Assembly (NCBI GenBank): GCA_036897485.1
Contig: JAYMTF010001663.1
Coordinates: 1-21,971, forward strand
Source of the DNA: Pelargonium nanum
Taxonomy: Eukaryota; Streptophyta; Magnoliopsida; Geraniales; Geraniaceae
Length of the DNA: 21,971 bases
Direction: 5' to 3'
Shown here: positions 1-11,300 of the stretch, one piece after another
How the letters are laid out: the number at the start of each line of letters is the position of its first letter
How positions within the stretch are numbered: position 1 is the first letter of the stretch
Program-made: the position numbers and the translations under genes
Notes under the pieces: model-generated
What the model saw: only the letters and a program-made list of their open reading frames with translations
What the model was told of the DNA's origin: nothing
The model's database searches: none

Positions 1-1
1 A

Positions 2-298
2 CCCCCCCTCCTGACCGCCCCCCAAGCCGAAACCGCCCTTATTACTTGTTTATTACGTCAGGATATAGGAGATATGACGTTTATATTATTAAAAGAGGCC
101 ATTTTTTCTAAAGAAAACCAAAACACCCCAATATTATTAAATCAAATCAACATAGAAATTTTACGAATTCATGTCGAGCCAAATAGTTTAATCGCTTTAG
201 ATTCTTTTTAAGGTGTCACGTTTGAGCATTTTTGCCTATTTTGTAGTGGTAGCGATAAATATCTAGTTAAGTTTAAATCTCTTGCAATAGTTCATTAG
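2..298 (+). other. Unrecognised open frame at the left edge, broken by one stop
   Basis: Frame 2 is open from the first bases to a TAA at 209-211 (69 codons). After that single stop it stays open for 28 more codons, to a TAG at 296-298. The first part starts proline/alanine-rich, then becomes a normal-looking mix of leucine, isoleucine, glutamate and asparagine. The second part contains a C-x-x-C pair. I recognise no family and see no clear splice acceptor upstream. It could be the last exon of a plus-strand gene cut by the window edge, a piece of an old transposon, or chance. One stop in about 99 codons of AT-rich DNA is suggestive but not proof. Confidence 0.2.
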
Positions 299-314
299 TA
301 ACCATTTTTATTTT

Positions 315-350
315 ATATATTATTAAAATAACTTATATTATTAAAATAAC
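315..350. repeat. 18-bp tandem repeat, two copies, AT-rich
   Basis: Two adjacent copies of an 18-base unit (TTATATTATTAAAATAAC) lie at 315-332 and 333-350 and differ at one base. A degraded third copy follows to about 370. It is a simple AT-rich minisatellite with no visible function. Confidence 0.6.
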
Positions 351-370
351 TCATATTATATTAATATATA

Positions 371-1182
371 ACAAAATTACAAATACGAAATCTTGTCATG
401 AACTTGTAAATCTATACTCTCTAAGACTAACATAAAACACGGCGACTCAGCCGAGACATAAGTTGCCTGATATACAGACCTACTAATAAAACCAAAATCT
501 ATACTGAGTACATGTTTAGTAAGATTCAAGATATCACATAAAATCAAACCAAAAACACTCATTTTATCCTCTCTTTCAATCTGCACAGCTTTTACGAGTA
601 ACCATCTTAAAATCAAATTGTTTTGTTTTTCCCTTGCAGATGAACGGTTTGTAAATTGAATCTTGATAGCAAGTGTACATGGAGAGAAAGCTCCATTGCC
701 ATTCATCAAATCTTGTTCTTATTACCATTGCACAACAATATTCATGGCCTCTCTTGTGATGATAACAATAAAGTAAATCATATATTTGTTTCTGAAAATA
801 TGGCTGGCTGCAGTGATCTCAATTAACAAATTATTACAGTTACTTGAAATCTCAGGAACCCATCTTTTGTTCATTGTTATGGAAAAAAAATGTTGCTTTG
901 GTTTCTGCCAAATCTGTACTTATCATGTGAAATCAAGTTAATTGTAAATCTGGATTAGTGTTTATGAACCTTAGTAATAGTACTCAAGAAGTAATAGCTG
1001 GTTCTTACTATTTATCACAAATAAAATGGTTACAATAGCCATATTAATTTATGATTTGGGTTATGGAATTCAAAATAAAATAGTCCATAATTATGCAGAC
1101 CAAGTAATAATAAAAACTTCACCAGGACAGTGTTTATGGAATCCTCTTATTTTTACATATACAAAGCATTGTTTTAATGATA
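371..1182. other. AT-rich flank downstream of NMNAT
   Basis: This stretch lies 3' of the minus-strand NMNAT stop codon and should hold its 3' UTR. I see no perfect AATAAA on the minus strand close to the stop. A minus-strand open frame of 110 codons lies at 377-709, but it has no recognisable domain and no splice context, so I do not call it a gene. Nothing else is supported here. Confidence 0.4.
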
Positions 1183-4100
1183 TCAGATATTGTTTGAGTT
1201 TACATACAGATGGTGTTCTTTAATGTAATCAATTACTTCATCAGCAGTCAGGTATTTGATTGATAGTCCCCTGGAAATGCAATCTCTGAAATGCAAATTG
1301 AACACTATGAGTCTCAATTTTGGGGAGTTCCAAATTCTTTTCTATTTTGTTCATCACTAATACTATCGATACCTTACTCTTGTCGAGCTGATCTGGTTTG
1401 GTACGAGTTCATCTACCACTTTAATGTTTCCCTGAACCAATTCAATCAGCACACCATATATACATGGTAAGTATTTCAATCAGATCACAACCAATTTGAT
1501 AGTTTCTTTCATATGCCAAAATGGCATAGCAAAGATAGATAAAGTAGTTACCCTGTTTTGATTCAAAATTTCATCATCGGAGATTATTTTCTCAACATCT
1601 TGTCCTACCCTACGTATGCAAACCACACCATAATCTCTGCATATGGTCCTGACCTGAAAAAAGTTGAAGAAATACAAAAGGATTGTTTTCATTTTATGCA
1701 ATAATCCACATAATGACTCGTATGCCCTACTATATTCACAGTTAAATACCTATATTCACAACTGTCTGATATAATGGCTCTAATACAGTTAAAATAAAAG
1801 CATCAATTTGTATGTCCAATATGCACAACTACATACCTGCTCGGGAATCCAAAATCCAGGAGTGCCAAAAGATTGAAGTAGATCAGAACCACATACAAGC
1901 ATGACTTTAAGGGATCCTACAATGTCAACAGGAGACAACAATTTGGAACTGCCCTTGGTATATCAAAAATAGCCCCTCTAACAGAATCAGGTACAGCCAT
2001 ACGGATAGTTTGACATTAATGTGAGATAATCACGGTAAACTCCTTTTACAGAAGCTCCAAAGTAGCATATACTAATAATATAGGTTGTATCTTCAAGAAG
2101 GATTTGTCTCTAAGATACATAACGAACATCATTCTTATGGAGAAAGCATAAAAAAGGCTAGCAAACCTTTTCAAATATAATTTTTTATTAAAGAAAACGA
2201 CACCCAGTCCAAATTTTCTTCACCAAATGATAAAAACATTCCTTTCCCAAATAAAAATAGAACACCCATTAATCTTTCTAAATGTGCACACCAATTTGCA
2301 TATGTACTAGTGTGAAGGTACACATTTCATTGAGGATAATGACAACTTTGTTCAAATCTCAGTCAATCAGTGCTATAAAATTATAATAGTAACGTTAATC
2401 TTACCCCCAGGTATGAGCCCACTTTCACATAGAGAACTCTTCACTCTAGACAAAACAGTTAAAGTGCGTTGGTAGGTGCTTTGTTTTGCCTGAAAAGGGT
2501 TCAGAACGCCTAAATCATTTCTAAACAAAAAACTTGATTAGATGAGATCTTAGACACACTTCCCTTCAGTTGAGCTCTTTCTGATGGGGGATACCAAAAT
2601 AATCAGAATAAAACAACATTCAAGTACCCTATCCTATCTCTGAATTTTCAAGAAATTCATAACTTGATGTATAATAATGAATATTACCTCCCATGGATCT
2701 ACCATTACAAATTCAGAACTCTTGCAGGATAGATGACATAACTGTATACGGTGTTCAGCAGATATAAGACCCTGTAAAAGTTACAGCCTGTTCAAATATG
2801 CTGCCATAATGAAACTGATAATACAACCTAGCTAGCCTATGACAATTTTAAAGGCACATATGATAATTAAACCCAGGATACCAAAAACTTAGAAGTGTGA
2901 AAAAATTTGAACAGGTAGCTTATGCTTTTACACAACTTGAAAACTAGTGATTAGGTCTTTTAATAGCATTTTCATTTTTTAAACATCAACGAGGTAGCTT
3001 AAACTTTTATGCAACCTATCATGTTTTTTCTACCAGCTATCATTATCTCAGATGAGGTTCTTTACCTACAAAAATGTTCTGACCATGTATACAACCTATA
3101 AGGAAAAAAAATGGTGTAATTGGTTTATTACTTTCTTATAAAAAAAGTTTGTCACTGAGATAACCTGCATATACGAACTCTAACTTATACAACCAATTCG
3201 ACCCTCGTATTAGAATTTAATCCTCCTACAAAGTATTTGTATAACTTTTTTTATTAACGTGAATATGTAATTGCTTTCAACACCACGCAAATTAGGAAAT
3301 TAAGTTGGAGCAACAAACTACCATTTGCTTAATCTTTGAGATCAATAAAGATTTTTATTATTATTTTACACATGCTCATGACTAAAACTTGCATAATGTT
3401 TTTGGATCTCTACCAAATAGCGTCAAATGGCTACATACCCTCTTTTTGTATTCATCATTAACCGGGGACATATAACCACCAATAACACAATAGCCTTCTA
3501 AATTCAGTGCATCCCTTGCCAGCTCTAGCCATAAAAGTAAAGTTAATCAGACACACAGATGTCTATAATTTCCAATACAAAGAAGCAAACCTCTCCCACC
3601 AAAGTTGTTTCAATAACAGTATAACACTATCTATTACCATGTAAATATGCTATTGAAAGTTATCATTAACTTTCAACAAAATTCATATGAACCCGCCAAG
3701 ATATAAAACAAACAGTGCAGCATTCAAATGATTTATTGTAAGGAAATGGTAAAAAGTTTTAGCTTGCAAATGCAACATAGCTAAAATTAAGAGAAAGACA
3801 GTTTGCACTTGGATGAAAACAACTTCTGCCAACAAAATAGACATGAAGCCATTCAGCGAAGTTTTGATAGAAAGCTATAATATGAAGAATTACTTCATAT
3901 GCAATGAAGTCACTGTAAAACAGTTATAACCCAATTCTCTGTTCTGTAATAGGAGGATGTCAAATGGTACAAAGTACAATTAACAGAAATGTAAATATTT
4001 ATATATTATAGCCCTGAAATGCTCACAATCACATCATGAGAGGTAAGCTAAGTACAACAAACACGTGTTTGGTAAGAAGAAAGTGCATGCATTAATCTCT

Positions 4101-4511
4101 CTTTGAAAATAAAGGATATGAGACAGCTTACCAAACATGCGCAAATGCATGTAAGTAGGAGGATTGAAGCTTCCAGTCGCTACTAAAACTACATACATCT
4201 TGTCCCTAATTTCAAACGAAAAATAAAAAGTTAGCATGATTTTAGATGAGATAATTCTAGATACTTGTATGTAAACATTGATGTATATCATAGTTGCAAA
4301 ACATATAAAACAGAGATCAGCATATACATCAAAAAGTAACCTTTTTCAAACAATACTGACAAGTGACAAAACAAAGAGTACAAGAAAGCAGATTTATGGA
4401 GGAAAAAAGAAAAAAATCAGCAAGAATAACTCACCTGTTAGTAGTTTGTGAAGGAGTTCCCTGATCAATTGATCCTAATGATAATTTATCCAATGGCAAT
4501 GGCACATCCAT
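1183..4511 (-). CDS. NMNAT: Nicotinamide/nicotinate mononucleotide adenylyltransferase (complete, 9 coding exons)
   Basis: The enzyme joins ATP with nicotinate or nicotinamide mononucleotide to make NaAD or NAD, the shared last adenylylation step of de novo and salvage NAD synthesis. Coding exons, read on the minus strand: 4511-4435, 4205-4132, 3524-3439, 2771-2688, 2489-2405, 1916-1837, 1653-1552, 1431-1373, 1285-1183. All eight introns are GT-AG, and the joined frame of 750 nt gives 249 residues, close to the Arabidopsis enzyme. The start MDVPLPLDKLSLG matches the plant family. Exon 2 carries the ATP-binding GSFNPPTYMHLRM, which contains the GxFNPxxxxH nucleotidyltransferase signature. Exon 3 has GGYMSPVNDEYKK, exon 4 GLISAEHR and VMVDPWE, exon 6 VCGSDLLQSF and WIPEQ, and exon 7 RTICRDYGVVCIRR. 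Exons 8-9 give VPNQISSTRVRDCISRG, the second signature (ISSTxxR) that binds the ATP phosphates. The last intron uses the donor AG|gtatcg at 1372, because only that one keeps the frame. No signal peptide is seen, so a soluble cytosolic or nuclear protein is likely. Nothing suggests that it is broken. Confidence 0.95.
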
Positions 4512-5085
4512 TACACCTACACATGACAAAAATTACACAAGTCTAATATGTGTACAGCAGAAGAGATAATTTAATGGATAATTGTTCAATGGTGCTATCA
4601 AATAATCTTTCACTACATATCGACTTGAGACATCAACGTACTCGGCAATAGATATGATATACTTTCACTATCAAATCACGTTCTTCAATTTCACAGAGAT
4701 TAGCTTTGGTTTTGCTTCTTAAATTCTCAAGCCGCATTAATTTTGTACAATAATTATACAAAACTAATTTTATGGATATTTGAAAAGATATCATACAGAG
4801 ACACAGAGTATACATAATTTCATAGAGGAATTTGGAAGAAGAATACACAATTTCAAAGAGGGAATTAGAAGAAGAAGAAGAAGAGGACACAGAGACACCA
4901 TCGACTTCGGATATACCTGCTGACTCTTGAGGCCGAGATCAAATGGAGATGGAGATGGCGGCGATCGGTCTGGTGTGGTGGCCGCCGGCCAGTGTGGTCC
5001 AGTCGCCGAGATCTTTAAGGAGGCGGTGGTCTCCGGTGGACTGGTAGTGGTCTGAGTTGTGACTTGTGAGAGAGGAGGCGTGAAT
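4435..5085 (-). other. NMNAT: NMNAT 5' leader: first coding exon plus a spliced 5' UTR exon
   Basis: The first coding exon opens with a good acceptor (tgtgtag|gtgtaATG; exon edge 4516). Upstream on the minus strand there is a matching donor, CAG|gtatat, at 4916. A 5' UTR exon from 4917 to roughly 5085 and a 5' UTR intron of 400 bp (4517-4916) are therefore likely. The 5' UTR exon has no ATG that I can find, so translation should begin at 4511. A TATA-like AAATATA lies on the minus strand near 5110. The 5' end is an estimate. The serine-rich minus frames at 4633-5198 are translations of this non-coding leader and are not genes. Confidence 0.55.
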
Positions 5086-5333
5086 AGTGTTACCAAACAA
5101 GCCCTTACTATATTTACATACAATATGCCCTTCAAGTAAATACGTGGCACCAAGAGGGAGATAACAGTAATTTTACAATTCCCCCAAATTTCAAACACAA
5201 ATCGGCGCTAAGCGCTAAACTCATCTCCACCGCGCACGCACTCTCTCTCTCTCTCATCGAAACACCTTTCTCTCTCTAGAATTCGTCTCTCCCAAACTCC
5301 TCCTCAGTGGTGTTGGAAGCGATTATGTGAGCA
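5086..5333. promoter_or_regulatory. Short divergent promoter region between NMNAT and WYRD
   Basis: NMNAT is transcribed leftward and WYRD rightward from this stretch of about 250 bp, so the two share a bidirectional promoter or have abutting ones. It contains a near-perfect palindrome GCGCT-A-AGCGC at 5205-5215, a GCGC core of the type bound by E2F factors but lacking the usual T-run. It also has a CT-rich tract at about 5240-5290, typical of plant core promoters (Y patch) or 5' UTRs. No clear rightward TATA box is visible. The positions of the start sites are inferred, not seen. Confidence 0.5.
5325..5330 (+). promoter_or_regulatory. Minimal start-stop uORF (AUGUGA) before the WYRD start
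   Basis: An ATG followed directly by TGA ends three bases before the ATG of WYRD (ATGTGAGCAATG, 5325-5336). AUG-stop elements are known to stall ribosomes and to lower or condition translation of the main frame; one in the plant boric-acid transporter gene NIP5;1 is boron-sensitive. Here it would act if transcription starts upstream of 5325, which the CT-rich leader suggests. Sequence is certain; function is inferred. Confidence 0.45.
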
Positions 5334-8300
5334 ATGTCGGCGGTAGAGAAGCTGTTCGTTCAGATCTTCGAAAAGAAGAAGGAGATCGTCGAGCAGGTCA
5401 AGCGCCAGACCGAACTCTTCGACCAGCGCCTCGCCTCCAAACTCCTCATTGACGGAATTGCTCCTCCTCCCTGGCTCTGGAACCCTCCTCTTCACGCTTA
5501 CACCTCGGATCCCAGTGGTAAGCTTCCACATCTTCGTTTTTGTTACTCGATGTGATTTCTCAATCGCTCAAGTGCTCGAAAATTGACTTATGAGCAAATT
5601 GGATACGAGAAGCGTGTTTTTGATTTGCGAAGCAGGTTTTCGTTGTTTTGTTACCTTCCTTTCGCTGATTAAGTTCTTATTGTTTGTGCTGCGAATGATT
5701 TTTTTCCTGCTTGTTTGTTTAACGAGGGAAATGTTTGCATACCTTGTGAAATTGGTTGAATACTTTGTTTTCAAAGAAAAATAGATCCGTTTCTGCGATT
5801 GGAAGCAAAAATGTGTGTTTTTTTCTTCTTCTTCTTCTGGTTTGTTAATGCCAAAGAATTGTTGTCTTTTGAGTACTTATTTTGCTCAAAAGCATAGTAT
5901 TGAAGTAAATTTGGCTGCAAAATCTAAAACAGCATTTGGATGATATTTGTGATATTTTACTTTACTTTGAGAAGGAACTTGTATACTCTTTTGGCCGCAG
6001 TGCAAGACTATTTTACTAGTGGTACTTTTCAAGTCTCTGCTGCAACATTAATTAGTTAGAAGAAACCGGTCACTGTCCCCTCTAACAACCCTTTGCCTCT
6101 TCACAGAACTGAAGAAGGAGCAACTTATCTCGGGACTCCTATTTCCACTTCCACAACCAGCAATCTCTTATACCAATAGTTTCTGCTCACTTTACAGCAG
6201 ACCAGTTGCTATAGCTGATAATGGGGTGGTGCCAGGCAGTTCATTTGCAGAAGGTTGTGCTTCCAAAAAAGATATTGAGTCACAAGATTGGCAGCCGGTT
6301 TTGTCAACGCACCCTATCACTATTGATGGTTGTGCTTCAAGTGGTTTTCCAGAGCTGGAAGGTACTGCTACTACATCTCCTGAATATCAAAGGGATGTAA
6401 GGACATCGGACATTTATCAAGAAGCATCTCAGTCATTAGTCAAGATTCAAAGATCCAAGTCAAGGCAAAGAGCTTTGGAGATTCGCAATAGCACAAAAAG
6501 TGCTAAAAGCCGTCCATGTATGGATAGCGATCCAGGTGTTGAGACAACATGTTCTGCAATTGCTTCCTTACGACCTGCCTGTGCTATAGGGGTGAAGTCA
6601 GCCAAACCTGTTGAAATTAATACTGACAGTTGTTCATCGGAAGAAGTAAAAGTGGGTAATGAGTTGGAGTCAGTGAAACCTGTTCAAATCTATAATCAAA
6701 CTTGTGCAATTGAAAAAGTAAAAGTGGGTGATGAGTTGGAGTCAGTGAAACCTGTTGATATCAACAATAATTGTAGAGCAGTAGAAGTGAAAGTGGACGA
6801 GAGTCTCATTAAGGAGAGGGATAGCAACATTTGTTCTGGTAGACTTACAAGATCAAGAAGTTCTCAGCAAAAATCCAGCTCTACTAATGAATTTCTGAAG
6901 CTCAGTAGCTCTTCGTGCATAGCCAAGGAAGACGGTGGTACAAAGGCAGATTCTATGTCAGCTCAGCAGTCTATACATGCTAATGTGTTGTTGGAGTCAA
7001 CCAATTTTTCTGAGGTAGCCAATCAAAATTTTGAAGAGGAAGCAAAAATAGGACTTCATGAGAGCAAGGAGAAACAAACCGATGGTTATCGTGGTAGAAT
7101 AACAAGATCAAGAATTTCTCGCCAACAATCTGACTGTGCTAACAATCCTTCTGTTCTGGTCGGCTCTTGCGATGTAGCAAAGGTTGATGGTGGTATATGT
7201 GCACAGTTCGTTGGTGAATTGGCACAACCGTCTCATCTTTTGAGTGGGAATGAAGCATATAGTAATTTGCAGAATGTACAGGGCTCTCAAGTGTCTGCTC
7301 GGAGGTCCTTGGTAAGTAAGAAAGGTTCAGGAATACGAGAAAGCAAAGAAAATTCCTCTGAGGATTTCGTTCCTCGAAATACAAGGTTACAGGCTAGTTT
7401 TATTGTTGAAGGAATACCAAAGGCTGTCAACTCCAATATTTTTGATCAAAGAGTTCAACAGTCTAGATCTGCTACTTCGGAAAAAAATAAGTCTGCACAG
7501 GCTGCTCAAATTCATGAAGCAAGGCTCCAGCCTAATCATGAAGATCTAGATTTATCTACAGTAAATGCAGAACAGATGGACAAGCAACTAGTTGACTATG
7601 CTGGCGGGGATGCAAGTTCAGACACTGCTGCTGGTATTAAAGGAATTACAACGGACTACAATACTTCAGGCTGTTCAGCTCCTCCATCCATATCTACTCT
7701 TGATGTGCCCCTGCATGAAAAAGCAATACACAGGTCTGGAGTTGATCTTCCAGTAGTGTCAGGTTCCCAAGTTAGCATCTTACCTTGTGCCAACAACAGT
7801 GACATTGTTGACATGGAAAATTGTGCTGCCATGGTTCCAGAAACTGAGCTTCCTTTGGATGTACCTATCAGAGCGCCTTCTGTTCGTTCTGGGTCTACTT
7901 TGGATTGTGTTGACGTTAGAGTTGGGCCGGAAGAAGCTCTAGTATCAAGGTCACCATCTGATATTACGTTTATGAAGCCTAAGCTACTTGATTTTGACAA
8001 TCTGGAAGATTACAATTTGAATGAACCTTTGAGTCAAGCACTGGAAAATAAATTACGGGGTGGATCAACAGAGGATAGGCCTTTAGAATTATCAGGTCCT
8101 GCAAATTTGTTGAATAAAGTAACGCCTGTCAACTGCCAAGCAGAATGTAACTCATCACAGGTGACACTGTTGCTGGAGGATGGTGTGAATCTGTGTCATG
8201 AAGAGGAGGCTTGTAGAGGTCCATCTGAAGCTCATGACAGAGAAACAGCTGAAACTAGCAAAACTTTTGATTTGATGTCGGGGTCATTAGTGAAAGAAAG

Positions 8301-11300
8301 ATCTATGGCTTATGAAGATGCAGTGTCTGATACGGTGCTGGCAAATGACAAAATTACTGAACAGGAATGTTCTATGGTAGATCATTCGACTGCCTTCTTG
8401 AAAGATGCATCTGAAAGTTATCCTGTATGCCTTTCAAAACCTGCAGACTCTAATTTATCTACTATGAATGTTGATACAGAGATAGATTTGTCTTCTGAAA
8501 AAACCAATGAGGAGCTTGATGCTGCAAAAATTGCTGAATCAGTAACAGATGATGGTAAACTGAATACTGATACCTGTGGTGATCTCCAAATACCAACATA
8601 TGTTTTTGGTAAAGTTAATGTATCAGGTGTCTTTAGAAACCAGGATGCAACTACACCAAATGTTGCTCTTGACTTTCCTATTGCTTCCAAAGTAGATGAG
8701 ACCACTGGCAACTCTGTGCTGCAGAATCTGAGTTCAGATATTTCTCAGAACCAGAATGTGGACTCTTACCTTATGGGCAGATGTTTTAGCGATGACAAGA
8801 ATGTTGGTACTTCCAAGTCAAGTGAACACCAGATTGCAGAGAAGCACATACAGCAACAAAGAAGTTTTAGGTTTGGTATGGAGGGCTCATGGCCTCAGCA
8901 TAAGCGGATAAAGATTGACGGTCAACTAACTAGTGCTCGATCTGCTTCACCATGCTTGAGGGTAATGCCATCTCAGAGTATCCAAGGGAATCCTATAATT
9001 GATAACTGCAATATTGTAGAAGATAATTTTAAAGCTCTCCATAAATTTCAACATGTACCAATATCATGTATAGAGGATGTTGGGCAGCCAATTGTGAATA
9101 AGAGCCCAGTTGGAGAACTGCATCATAATGTTTTACTCCATATGAAAGAAGTATCTGAAGCTTCACCTGAGCTGCAAGAAGAGGTACTTGTTTTCTTTTT
9201 AGGTTAATTTGCATTAGCTGGGCAGTTTTTATTTATTTATTTAGAAAGATACTGTTAATACATTATTTTGTTATATATTGTTCCAATAAGTCATTAAGTA
9301 GCACCTGTCATCTGTCATAGAGCCTACTGTTGAAGTGATGACTAAAGTCCCACCTTGAAAAAGTCTAAAACGAATGAGCTACATATAATAGTGGAAGTGA
9401 AATCCTACTAACAAGGTTAACCTTTAGTAGTGGAAGCCCAAGCCATTATGTGTAGCCCATTATTGAAGTTTAACACCTACATTGAAAGGTGGCTTTCATG
9501 CAAGTCTTATTCACGATCTTAACCCTTAATAACATGTTTGTTTGGTGATGCATGTCACTCCGATATATTTTTCAGTGAATTTGAGAATTTTTAGCTTTCA
9601 TTTCTGGTAATGTCACCTTGACCCTACTGATTGATTGCAATATTCATTACTTTTTATGATGTTGTCAGTACTAGATTATGTCTCTAAAGTTAAGTAGTTC
9701 ATTAGAACAATGGAGTAATTTACAGGATTAGTCTTGTTCTTAAATCCACCGTTCCATCTGCTTTGTTGACATCACTGGCAAGTTTAGTCACTTTTCAATT
9801 CCCTCAACTCATTCAATACTTTTATGGTATCAACGAGACTGGATGAGATTAGCATGCGTACTTGTTCGATAATTAAGGAGGAAAATAAAATTGCAAACCA
9901 GAATGAAGTATGCTGGCTCGTAGGATGAGTTATTTTAACAGTATTGGTTTTGTACGTACTATGTGTGTGCACATAGTGTGTGGGGTTTGAAATAGACTGT
10001 CTAATGTGAACAAATTGTGCTAGATCTTCTTCAATGCTGAATGTCTTTTTGCCATTGTCCAACAGGATGAACTTAGCTTGGGAGAAAGGGATAGTAGAAC
10101 AAATACTCCTTCAACTTCAATTCATGATCAGTTACTTCTCCCAGAGTGGACCAAACTGGACACCACTGATTGTACAGGTGTGGAGAATGTGAAAGTGGTA
10201 GGCTCAACTACTGATATTTTTGACACAAGCGAGTTATGCTCTTTAGGAGATAATGAAGAATTGTTGCACAATAACAGTATACTTGAGTTAAAAAATGCAG
10301 AAAGTGTTACTTGCGCTGCTATGGCTACGGAGCAAAGAAAATATCATCTGGAGGGAAATGACAAATTTTCAGGATGTTCAGTTGGTTCACCACGTCATCA
10401 GTCCATGGATTTAATCAATGCCGATACAACTATGCCTGTGTTGGAGGGGTTCATCATGCCAACAGATAGTGGAAAGTCATGTGTTTCGGACCTTGAGAAA
10501 ATGGATCTTCCAGATTCTGAATGTGCTGGTCTTTTGGAGCAGCTTTGCAGATCTGCCAGCAAGAGTACCCCATCACGTCATTTTCCAACCACATTTAAGT
10601 TTCTCGACACACCAAAGCTAAATCATTCAGCTCCTAATGGGCTTCTAGAATGCATGGACCTGCGGAGTACCCTCTCTATGTGCGATGATACCAGTATGCT
10701 GTCAGATGCTGGTTATAGATCTTTGATGGAGGAGTGCAAACAGAGTAAGTCATATTCTGACTGCCTTCCATTTTCCGTTGCATATTCTGCTTGGGATGTT
10801 AAGAAACCTTTTGCATCTCCTGTTGGGAAGCTCTGGGATAGTATCGCATCATACTCTAGCAGCTCAGAGAAGCAGCGGAGCTTAAATCCAGAGCTTCCTT
10901 GTATAAATGAAGAGAATGAGGACACAGAAGAGGTAGCTGATACGTGTCAAGAAGACATCATGTCAGATATGATGCCCGCCTCAGCCAAAAGGGAACCCCT
11001 TGCTGACATTACACAAGATCCAAATCTTGCTGCATCAGTTTCTGAAGCTGAGGTGTTTGCTCCTAGAGGTAGTATGGATTCTATAAGCACCGAAATCTGC
11101 TTTACTGGAACTCATAAGGGCAAACAGAACAGCAGTAAGAGAAGATATACCAATAAGGCAAAGGATAACCAAAGACAGAGTATCCGTGAATCACTTCGCA
11201 ACAGGTTCAGTAAGCCAAAATTGTCTGGAAAAAGCAGTATGCGAGAAGAAGGCCGAAGTTTATCTGGAATGGATTATAAGCGTAATAATATTGTTTCCAA

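Noticed and set aside
377-709. 110-codon minus-strand frame
   Set aside because: No recognisable domain, no family match and no splice context; it lies past the NMNAT stop in AT-rich DNA. Chance or an unknown exon; not supported.
4633-5198. Minus frames with serine runs and a Thr/Pro-rich segment
   Set aside because: They cover the NMNAT 5' UTR exon and 5' UTR intron. The serine run is a translated GAA/TTC microsatellite.
7656-8711. Minus-strand frames of 97-114 codons inside WYRD exon 2
   Set aside because: Shadows of a long, frame-closed INCENP exon.
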